Shown: positions 45,260 to 51,526 of the stretch, one piece after another | How the letters are laid out: each line of letters begins with the position of its first letter | Numbering within the stretch: position 1 is the stretch's first letter | NCBI RefSeq assembly: GCF_014174255.1 | Contig: NZ_JABEQJ010000034.1 | Location: forward strand, 1-51,526 | DNA length: 51,526 bases | Direction: 5' to 3' | Source of the DNA: Gluconacetobacter sacchari | GTDB lineage: Bacteria > Pseudomonadota > Alphaproteobacteria > Acetobacterales > Acetobacteraceae | The notes under the pieces: generated by a model | What the model was told of the DNA's origin: nothing | Seen by the model: only the letters and a program-made list of their open reading frames with translations | Databases searched by the model: none | Translations under genes and position numbers: made by a program

Positions 45260-46026
45260 GGGGCGTGCTGGTCTTCGCGGCGCTTCTGCCGCTGCTGCCC
45301 GCCCGCCCGGCATGGGCGGGCGGGCGCTATGTCGCCGCCGACGCGCCGTCGGCGACGCCGGTTGCCTATCTGGGCACTCTCCAGCCCGTCATGGACCTGG
45401 GCCGCTATTTCCATGGCATTCTCGACGAATTCGAGGCCCGGTATTCCGCCGCCGGCCCGGCCTTCCGCTGGGACGGCGAGGCGTGGTACGGCACGGATTA
45501 CAATCGGATCTGGCTGAAATCCGAAGGTACGGTCGAAAATGGCAGGCTGGGCGACGGCGACCATGAAGTGCTCTACAGCCGCGCGGTTTCGACCTATTTC
45601 AACCTTCAGGGCGGTGTGCGGGCCGACCTGGATGATGGGCCGACCCGCACCTGGGGCGCCTTCGGCATCCAGGGGCTGGCGCTTTATGAATTCGAGGTCC
45701 AGGCCACGGCCTATGTCAGCGACCGGGGGCGTTTCGCCGGCCGGGTCGAAGGGTCCTATGATTTTCTGCTGACCAACCGGCTGATCCTTCAGCCGCAGGC
45801 CGAATTCAACCTCTACACCAAGGCAGACGCCGGACGGCAGGTGGGCGCCGGTTTGTCGGATGTCGATGCCGGACTGCGCCTGCGCTACGAAATCTGGCGG
45901 AAATTCGCGCCCTACGTGGCCGTGACCTATGCGGGGCACCTGACCCAGGCGCGGCGGATCGTCCGCGACCAGGGGGGCGAGACCGGCACGCTGCGATTTA
46001 CCTTCGGGATTCGAAGCTGGTTCTGA
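45256..46026 (+). CDS. copB: Copper-resistance outer-membrane protein CopB
   Basis: A 256-aa beta-barrel protein of the CopB/PcoB family. A signal peptide (residues 1-21, ending AWA) is followed by the family segment RWDGEAWYGTDYNRIWLKSEG and barrel strands ending in the aromatic C-terminus FGIRSWF. Unlike many CopB proteins it lacks a long Met/His-rich N-terminal region, so copper ligation may fall to the small neighbouring proteins. The start overlaps copA. Confidence 0.9.
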   Translation: MRGVLVFAALLPLLPARPAWAGGRYVAADAPSATPVAYLGTLQPVMDLGRYFHGILDEFEARYSAAGPAFRWDGEAWYGTDYNRIWLKSEGTVENGRLGDGDHEVLYSRAVSTYFNLQGGVRADLDDGPTRTWGAFGIQGLALYEFEVQATAYVSDRGRFAGRVEGSYDFLLTNRLILQPQAEFNLYTKADAGRQVGAGLSDVDAGLRLRYEIWRKFAPYVAVTYAGHLTQARRIVRDQGGETGTLRFTFGIRSWF

Positions 46027-46055
46027 TTTTTTACATCGACGGAAAGGATTTCTGC

Positions 46056-46358
46056 ATGCGTAACGTCTTTTGCATCCTGACGGCCGCCTTCCTGGCCGGG
46101 GCCGCCCATGCCGCGCCGATACGGGCGATGCCTGGCATGGAAATGGACCACAGGACCATGTCGCCCGCGACGCACACGCCGGACCCGATGGCCGGCATGC
46201 CGATGGACCGGCAGATGGCGCTCTGTGCCGACCTTGAAAGCCGGGAGCGGCAGGGCAAGACTTTGTCGCCAACCATGGCGCGGCAGCGCGCCGCCTGCCG
46301 TGGCATGACCATGGGGGCGCCCGCACAGGCCGCCCCGGCCGCGACCACGGAGCGCTGA
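46056..46358 (+). CDS. Exported Met-rich small protein of the copper operon
   Basis: A 100-aa protein with a signal peptide (residues 1-19, ending AHA). The mature part has Met-rich stretches PGMEMDHRTM and MAGMPMDRQM plus C-terminal RGMTMG, a pattern of Cu(I)-binding proteins. It has two cysteines in the mature part. It is 29 bp after copB. The last gene of the operon, convergent with the LysR gene (17-bp gap). Likely a periplasmic copper buffer. Confidence 0.6.
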   Translation: MRNVFCILTAAFLAGAAHAAPIRAMPGMEMDHRTMSPATHTPDPMAGMPMDRQMALCADLESRERQGKTLSPTMARQRAACRGMTMGAPAQAAPAATTER

Positions 46359-46375
46359 GAGGCGGCCTGGCGCGC

Positions 46376-47224
46376 TCATCGTCCTGCCATCCGCATGGCA
46401 CAAGCGAGCTCGGTTGCCGCGGGCGACATGGTTTGTGCCGCGAAATGAAGCGTGATCGCAAAGGAGCACAAATCGGGCAAGCTGGCATCGGTCAGGACCA
46501 CGAGATCTTCCGGGACAATGGACGACAGCCATGGCATGACGGCCAGATCCGCGCGGACCGTCGTCATCGCCGCCTCGATACTGCCGGTTTCGAAGGCGCT
46601 TCGCCAAGGCGTACCGCTTTCATGCAGGGCGTCCAGCAGGATAGGACGAAAGGCGCATGTCGCCGGCACCATGGAAATTGGCAGCGGGCAGCGGCTGAAG
46701 GCCTGGCCGCCTCGGGCACCCACCCAGACCAGCCTATCCACGGCCAGGCATTCACCTGTCTCCTGCCCCGCCGGTTCCTCGAGAATGGCGAGATCCAATT
46801 CTCCCTTCCTGAGGAACTCCTTCAGATCCGGAGACGCGGAGGAAACGAGGAATAACTCGACCTGGGGCCAGGTCTCCGAAAACGCCTTCAGAATGGGGGC
46901 AATCATGGTGCCGATCAGGTCGGGGGGCACGCCGAGACGTAACGGCCCCTTGAGCGCCTGTTCGCCGAAATCGTCCAGAATTTCGTCGTTAAGCGCGAGC
47001 AGGTGCCGGGCTTTGCGGAGCAGGCGCTCTCCCGACCGCGTCAGTCGCAGACCTGCACGCGCACGCTCAAACAGCGGCCATCCTAACTGATCCTCCAATC
47101 GCCTGACATGTTGACTGACCGCTGCCTGCGTCAAATGCAGCTTATTCCCTGCGTTTGTCATGCTGGAGCAGTCGGCTACGGTGACGAAGGTGCGAATCAG
47201 CAGAAGATCGAGTGTGCGTGCCAT
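46376..47224 (-). CDS. LysR-family transcriptional regulator
   Basis: A 282-aa LTTR with an N-terminal winged HTH (MARTLDLLLIRTFVTVADCS, then KLHLTQAAVSQHVRRLE as recognition helix) and a substrate-binding domain from about residue 90. The start at 47224 fits the usual LTTR N-terminus. It diverges from the dioxygenase gene across a 243-bp AT-rich promoter that carries two LysR-type inverted repeats. It is therefore the probable activator of the dioxygenase-exporter unit. Confidence 0.92.
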   Translation of the reverse strand: MARTLDLLLIRTFVTVADCSSMTNAGNKLHLTQAAVSQHVRRLEDQLGWPLFERARAGLRLTRSGERLLRKARHLLALNDEILDDFGEQALKGPLRLGVPPDLIGTMIAPILKAFSETWPQVELFLVSSASPDLKEFLRKGELDLAILEEPAGQETGECLAVDRLVWVGARGGQAFSRCPLPISMVPATCAFRPILLDALHESGTPWRSAFETGSIEAAMTTVRADLAVMPWLSSIVPEDLVVLTDASLPDLCSFAITLHFAAQTMSPAATELACAMRMAGR

Positions 47225-47228
47225 TTTG

Positions 47229-47286
47229 GCATCATGATTCGTGATGCAGAGCACGTCAATTTATCGTTCTTCCAATCTTTAAAGAT
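47229..47286. promoter_or_regulatory. LysR-type sites in the divergent promoter
   Basis: GCATCA and TGATGC with a 7-bp spacer (47229-47247) fit the T-N11-A LysR consensus. The 12-bp palindrome ATCTTTAAAGAT (47275-47286) lies 28 bp beyond. Paired sites of this kind are usual for LTTR autoregulation and activation. The rest of 47287-47467 is AT-rich, with no gene visible. Confidence 0.5.
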
Positions 47287-47467
47287 GACATATAATTGAA
47301 AATCAAGCGTGGGAAATGTCGCAGGTTCCTGATGAATATCAGACGATAAAAAGCAGCAATGTGAAACAGGTTCGGCGTAATGTACGGTACCCACTTGCAA
47401 AACGGGTTGCCACACCGCGAACGGTCGCAATTCATTTCTTTTGTTTTGATAGAGAAGATTCGTATCC

Positions 47468-48388
47468 ATGCGGAAAAAGCGATTAAATGGCTTGCTATGG
47501 GAAATACATGAAGCATATGTGAAGAATCGCTTTGTTGCCGTTGACGGTAATGACATGATCCGCATTCTTGAGGAACTAGGTGCCAGAGACGAAGATTTTT
47601 ATACTTTGAAGACGGTGGGCGAGCATCTGGCTCCAGACCCTACACTTCCGTTTCGAGAAACAAATGGGGGGCGCTTCTGCCTCGACTCAGAACGGAACAA
47701 AATAAGTCGGCTTGAATTTCAGCCGTTCGTTCTTTCGATTGCAGAAGATTTTGTACGTCACGATTCTGGAAAATTACGAAGCTTTCGTGGCATTGGGGAC
47801 AATCTTCAACTAAACAAGGCATTCCACGCGCTCTTATTTTTTAAATATTTCATTATTCGCGATGTGAATGTGTCACCCCGAGCCAACTTGGATATGTCTT
47901 CCGCAAAGTGGGTATCAACTGTATTTCCTACGCGAACGATCACGACGCCCGATCTGCTGGGCGAACCAGCTCTGGAAGGGGTCCATAGCGACGGCGTCGA
48001 CCACACTATGACCTCTCTATTGGGAAGTCATAACATGATGAATGACAGTGCCAAAACATTTATACATGACATGAGAGAAGAGAATTCGAAACGATGGAAT
48101 GAAACAAACCGCCTTCTCAGAACAGGTGAATTTCAGCATAAGAAATTTCTGGATACAGTCCTAATAATCGATCACGAAAGAAAGCACAGCCTTTCGCCAG
48201 TGCATGCGACTGATCCTAACCAGAGAGCTACACGTGATGTAATAATTTTTTTTACACGCAAACCAGCGACCGAAGGTCATATTTCATACCATTACGATTC
48301 ATTCAATCCTCACCTTGAATTTCCGCTGAGCCTTGACATTCCACAACCTCCAGTAATCGTTCGTGCGGACGATAGCCGTAACGGCTGA
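47468..48388 (+). CDS. 2OG-Fe(II) dioxygenase family protein (amino-acid-hydroxylase-like)
   Basis: A 306-aa protein resembling the 2OG-Fe dioxygenase family that includes BsmA and the Bacillus isoleucine 4-hydroxylase IDO. The HxD iron pair is His173/Asp175 in EGVHSDGVDH, the likely distal His is 240 in RKHSLSPV, and Arg253 or Arg256 could hold 2-oxoglutarate. The N-terminal 100 residues are family-variable. Codon use is clearly AT-richer than the rest of the window, suggesting acquisition. It is followed 23 bp later by an EamA exporter. A hydroxylated free amino acid is a plausible product. Confidence 0.75.
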   Translation: MRKKRLNGLLWEIHEAYVKNRFVAVDGNDMIRILEELGARDEDFYTLKTVGEHLAPDPTLPFRETNGGRFCLDSERNKISRLEFQPFVLSIAEDFVRHDSGKLRSFRGIGDNLQLNKAFHALLFFKYFIIRDVNVSPRANLDMSSAKWVSTVFPTRTITTPDLLGEPALEGVHSDGVDHTMTSLLGSHNMMNDSAKTFIHDMREENSKRWNETNRLLRTGEFQHKKFLDTVLIIDHERKHSLSPVHATDPNQRATRDVIIFFTRKPATEGHISYHYDSFNPHLEFPLSLDIPQPPVIVRADDSRNG

Positions 48389-48411
48389 TTCGTCAAAAAA
48401 AAGAGAGGGTC

Positions 48412-49311
48412 ATGCAATCCCCATCCTTGCAACTTGCCATCGCAATGGCGCTTTCCGGAACTATCGGCGTCTTTGTCGTGCAAAGCACCCTTGATCCGAT
48501 AAATTTCGTATTCTGGCGTTGTATATTCGGTGCCATGTCCCTCGGTATCTGGTGTCTCGTTCGTGGATTATTTTCCTACTTTCATAGGCGCGATATCATC
48601 GCGGCCGTGGCGTGTGGCGCACTTATCGTGTGCTCCTGGGTTTTGTTCTTTACCTCCTATGGACTGACATCGATCGCGACGGCAACGATAGTTTACCATA
48701 TTCAACCTTTCTTTGTTATCATATGTGGTGTCCTGTTTCTTAAAGAAAAAGTGACGCGCTTGCAGATTGCATGGATTGCCGCGGCTTTTATTGGCGTGGC
48801 ACTTTCCAGTGGCTTGTTCTCCAAAGGAACAACGGGTGAAAAGCACGCACTAATGGGAGTGCTGCTCGCACTGCTCGCCGCCGCTGCTTATGCGCTCATC
48901 ACCATCATTACGAAGGGAATCCGTAGCCAGCGGGCCGAAATCACAACATTCTGGCAGCTTGCAACTGGTGCCATTCTTCTGGCACCGTTCGCCGGCTATA
49001 GTCATCTGCCAGGCTGGCCAGCGTGGGGATGGATCATCGGTGCCGGTGTGATCCTTACAGGTCTATGTTATGCCTTGATGTTCAATTCGTACCCGCATCT
49101 GAGCACGGCAACGATAAGCTCCCTGACGTTCATATATCCGCTCGTGGCGATTCTTTGTGACAATCTGGTCTATGGTCATCGTTTGACAGCCATCCAGTAT
49201 ATCGGAGCCGTCTTGATTGCCGTTGCGACCCTGGGCGCGAGATTTCGATGGAGCATGCCGCGCGGGGCAGCGATATGGGCGGGACCGAGAGAGGACCTGG
49301 ATGCGGGATGA
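48412..49311 (+). CDS. EamA/RhaT-type DMT transporter
   Basis: A 299-aa inner-membrane protein with ten predicted TM helices in two EamA repeats (about 5-130 and 145-280), the drug/metabolite transporter family that includes amino acid exporters such as RhtA. AGAGAGG precedes the ATG. Pairing with the 2OG-Fe dioxygenase suggests export of the hydroxylated product. GC content is intermediate between its upstream neighbour and the host-like genes. Confidence 0.88.
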   Translation: MQSPSLQLAIAMALSGTIGVFVVQSTLDPINFVFWRCIFGAMSLGIWCLVRGLFSYFHRRDIIAAVACGALIVCSWVLFFTSYGLTSIATATIVYHIQPFFVIICGVLFLKEKVTRLQIAWIAAAFIGVALSSGLFSKGTTGEKHALMGVLLALLAAAAYALITIITKGIRSQRAEITTFWQLATGAILLAPFAGYSHLPGWPAWGWIIGAGVILTGLCYALMFNSYPHLSTATISSLTFIYPLVAILCDNLVYGHRLTAIQYIGAVLIAVATLGARFRWSMPRGAAIWAGPREDLDAG

Positions 49312-49425
49312 CGATACTCCTTGTTCTGCACATTATTGTTCGTGAGATGCCGTAGCGCGCGAGCCGCTCGGGCGGCGACCATGGACCGCCGAGGGCCTGC
49401 CCTGGTAAGCTGCCTTGCGCGGCCT

Positions 49426-50316
49426 TCAGGAGGCCGCGTGAAACGCCTTGCGGCCTTCTTCATCGAGTGCCGCGGCGTCGTCATCGGACAGCGGGATGTC
49501 GACGGCGGCGACGTTCTGCTCGAGATGCGCGACCTTGGACGTTCCCGGGATCGGGAGCATGACCGGGCTGCGCTTCAGGATCCAGGCCAGTGCGATCTGA
49601 CCCGGGTGGGCACCGTATTTTCCGGACATCGTGTCCAGTATCGAGCCGGGCTTCGCGAGGTCGCCGGCGGCGAGGGGGAACCAGGGGATGAACCCGATGC
49701 CTTGCGCGGCGCAATGGTCGAGCACGTCCTCACTGGTGCGATCGACCAGATTATAGCGGTTCTGCACCGTCGCGACGTCGAAGAATTGCGATGCCACCGC
49801 GATCTCCGCAATGGAAACCTGGCTTAGCCCCGCGTGGCGAATGAGTTTCTGGTCGATCATCGACCTGATCGCATCAAACTGTTCGTCGGCCGGGACCTTG
49901 GGGTCGATACGGTGCAACTGCCAGAGGTCGATCTGTTCGACGCCGAGATTGCGCAGGCTTTTATGCACCTGCTGGAGCAGGTATTCGGGTCGCCCGACCG
50001 GGCGCCAGATGTCGGGCCCCGATCGGGTCAGGCCGCCCTTGGTCGCGATCACGAAGCCCTGGGGGTAGGGATGCAGCGCCTCGCGGATCAGCCATTCCGA
50101 CACGTCCGGCCCGTAGGCATCGGACGTATCGATGAAGTTGACGCCGAGCTCGGGGAGGCGCCGCAGCGTACGGATGGCTTCGTCATGATCGGCAGGTGGG
50201 CCCCAGACGCCTTTGCCGGTAATGCGCATCGCCCCGAAGCCGAGGCGGTTGACGCTGAGCGCGCCGCCGATGCTGAAGGTGCCGGATCTGGCCGCATCAT
50301 GATGTGAAGTGCCCAT
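49426..50316 (-). CDS. Aldo/keto reductase
   Basis: NAD(P)H-dependent TIM-barrel reductase of 296 aa. The DTSDAYG catalytic Asp/Tyr segment (about 60-66) and VIATKGG catalytic Lys are present, as are the WQLHRID segment with its conserved His and the C-terminal cofactor segment [13 protein letters not shown]. The ATG at 50316 begins right before the barrel; the frame upstream is not domain-like. Its stop lies within an 8-bp-arm hairpin (49418-49438), a possible terminator. GC-rich like the host, unlike its flanks. Confidence 0.92.
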   Translation of the reverse strand: MGTSHHDAARSGTFSIGGALSVNRLGFGAMRITGKGVWGPPADHDEAIRTLRRLPELGVNFIDTSDAYGPDVSEWLIREALHPYPQGFVIATKGGLTRSGPDIWRPVGRPEYLLQQVHKSLRNLGVEQIDLWQLHRIDPKVPADEQFDAIRSMIDQKLIRHAGLSQVSIAEIAVASQFFDVATVQNRYNLVDRTSEDVLDHCAAQGIGFIPWFPLAAGDLAKPGSILDTMSGKYGAHPGQIALAWILKRSPVMLPIPGTSKVAHLEQNVAAVDIPLSDDDAAALDEEGRKAFHAAS

Positions 50317-50925
50317 TGTGGCCTGCCTTTCATCGTCGAGATTGGTACCGCGCGCCGGCTTGCGCGCATGCCGACAGGCAGATAGATATGGGCAGGCCGC
50401 CGGAACAGACAATGAAGCGTTCCGCATTTCTCGAAGGCTGTTCCGACACTCAACCGTTTGCATCATGCGCTCTATGTCTGTTGTCGGGTCCAAGCGAGGC
50501 GCGAGGCCAGTCCGATAGTGGCGATCATCGACAGGCAGAGTGTCAAAAGCACAAAAAAGGATCTCGCACCCGGCGGGTTTCGACGCTGGCAAGAAGATCA
50601 AGGGTAAGAAATGTCTTCCTCCGATCGATACGACCGGCCCTGGAACTGGAAAACTTCACGACAGCACCAGCATACCCACGCCGCCTGAACACGCACGCGT
50701 CTCACGCCAGATGCTCGAATGGACGGATCCACCTCAAACGATCTTTCGCGTGGGTCATACGATTCGGAAGGCTCGTCACAGATTATGAGCGGCACGCCTC
50801 GATACTTGCAAGTCTCCATACCATCGATTTAGCATGCTCCAAGATTAAAAATTCCGCTATATTCGATATAGACATGTAGAATATTTCATAAATACTTCGG
50901 CAGATGAAATTTATATCTTGTATGT
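50317..50925. other. 609-bp region without a supported gene
   Basis: Composition falls from GC-rich to AT-rich across this stretch. I see no gene with domain-like character. On the minus strand at about 50469-50570 a short frame reads like the last membrane helix of a transporter ([18 protein letters not shown]) followed by a stop, possibly a remnant of a deleted permease gene. The remainder, including the AT-rich 50780-50925, is unassigned. Confidence 0.35.
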
Positions 50926-51526
50926 CTACTGAGAAATTAAACCATCGACCGTCAAATTATACACGAAATCGAATCTAGACCGCTGCATAATTGCTCCGTG
51001 CATAATCACCAAAAGTGTCTTTCCCCGAGAAATTCGAAAAATCGCATTCATTACGGTCTCCCCGGAATAATCATCCAAATTTGCGAGAGGTTCATCAAAT
51101 ACGTATAAATCTGCCTCCCTTGAAAGAGCCAAGGCTATGGCAACTTTCTTCTGCTGGCCGACCGACAAATTATATGGGAGCACGTCCATGATCTCTGCCC
51201 GCGCCAACCCGAGTTCCTCGACGATGGACACGCTCAATCCCAGTTGCGAAACTCTAATCGGCGGTAAATAAATTGGAAGTATACATGAACTTATTTTTTT
51301 GGTCTTCTTATTTTTCCGCCAAACGTAGAGAAGTGCCCGGAAATTATATTAGCTAATGTCGTTTTTCCAGCGCCATTTTCTCCTTCTATCAACACTGATT
51401 GGCCATAGGATACAGCTAGCCCGGAAATCTCACACGGGCCTTCCGAGCCTGTGTCGCGGGTGGGAATGCTCGTGATCTGATGTGTGTCGCTGGGCGTCGC
51501 GGGTGCTTTTCCGTTTTCCAGACAAA
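50926..51526 (-). pseudogene. ABC-transporter ATPase, partial, with -1 frameshift at an A7 run
   Basis: C-terminal part of an ABC ATPase that runs off the right edge. Upstream frame: Walker A GENGAGKTT (complement of about 51360-51385), then ...GKIRRPKK and a TAA stop at 51291-51293. Downstream frame from the same A run: KKISSC..., then signature LSVGQQKK, Walker B LYVFDEP and H-loop IMHG, ending at 50926. The two frames join only by a -1 shift at seven adenines (51294-51300). No obvious Q-loop glutamine is present. The gene may be a pseudogene, hold a programmed frameshift, or reflect a sequencing indel. The region is AT-rich and foreign-looking. Confidence 0.7.

Noticed and set aside
50304-50879. 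191-codon plus-strand frame right of the aldo/keto reductase
   Set aside because: No recognisable domain, no ribosome-binding site, and composition that changes along its length; more likely chance.

Overview
The window is GC-rich, densely packed alphaproteobacterial DNA. An acetic acid bacterium or close relative (Acetobacteraceae, Gluconacetobacter-like) is the best guess. That rests on the gene repertoire: eukaryotic-type NADP isocitrate dehydrogenase, mannitol dehydrogenase, opgG/opgH/opgC, and an overlapping queA-tgt-queG operon. It is an inference, since no rRNA or other marker gene is present. I see no tRNA, rRNA, CRISPR array, insertion sequence or phage gene.

Layout. (1) 1-4.9 kb: icd on the minus strand, a Fur-box-like promoter facing right in front of a small ORF, a zinc alcohol dehydrogenase and a DEAD-box RNA helicase. 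(2) 5.0-23.5 kb: a catabolic island bracketed by two strong GC hairpins. It holds an exported GH1 beta-glycosidase and a TonB-dependent receptor (uptake), a Rieske oxygenase with its flavin/2Fe-2S reductase and a small HTH partner protein, two IclR regulators, an alpha/beta hydrolase, a double-cupin protein, a VOC (extradiol-type) protein, an MFS permease, two SDRs (one without the YxxxK motif), a ThDP enzyme, an aspartate-dehydrogenase-like protein and an aldehyde dehydrogenase. Together they read as uptake, deglycosylation, hydroxylation, ring cleavage, hydrolysis, decarboxylation and aldehyde oxidation of a glycosylated, probably plant-derived aromatic compound. The substrate cannot be read from sequence. 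The divergent promoters inside the island carry distinct inverted repeats that are candidate operators.

(3) 23.6-29.7 kb: small exported proteins including an Ivy-type lysozyme inhibitor, then opgG-opgH (osmoregulated periplasmic glucan synthesis) and a ModE-like DNA-binding protein. (4) 29.8-36.5 kb: GNAT acetyltransferase, mannitol dehydrogenase, FUSC membrane protein, HtrA/DegP protease, and a translationally coupled opgC-SGNH hydrolase pair. (5) 36.7-43.0 kb: Mrp/ApbC Fe-S carrier ATPase, a TerB/DnaJ protein, the queuosine operon queA-tgt-queG with an overlapping ribbon-helix-helix gene, and a PEBP protein.

(6) 43.0-46.4 kb: a copper-resistance operon (small His/Met-rich protein, CopA, CopB, Met-rich protein) behind a CsoR-like G/C-tract site. 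(7) 46.4-51.5 kb: a visibly more AT-rich, accessory-looking end. It has a LysR regulator divergent from a 2OG-Fe(II) dioxygenase plus EamA exporter pair (a candidate hydroxy-amino-acid production and export unit), an aldo/keto reductase, about 600 bp without a convincing gene, and the C-terminal part of an ABC ATPase whose two halves are separated by a -1 frameshift exactly at an A7 run.
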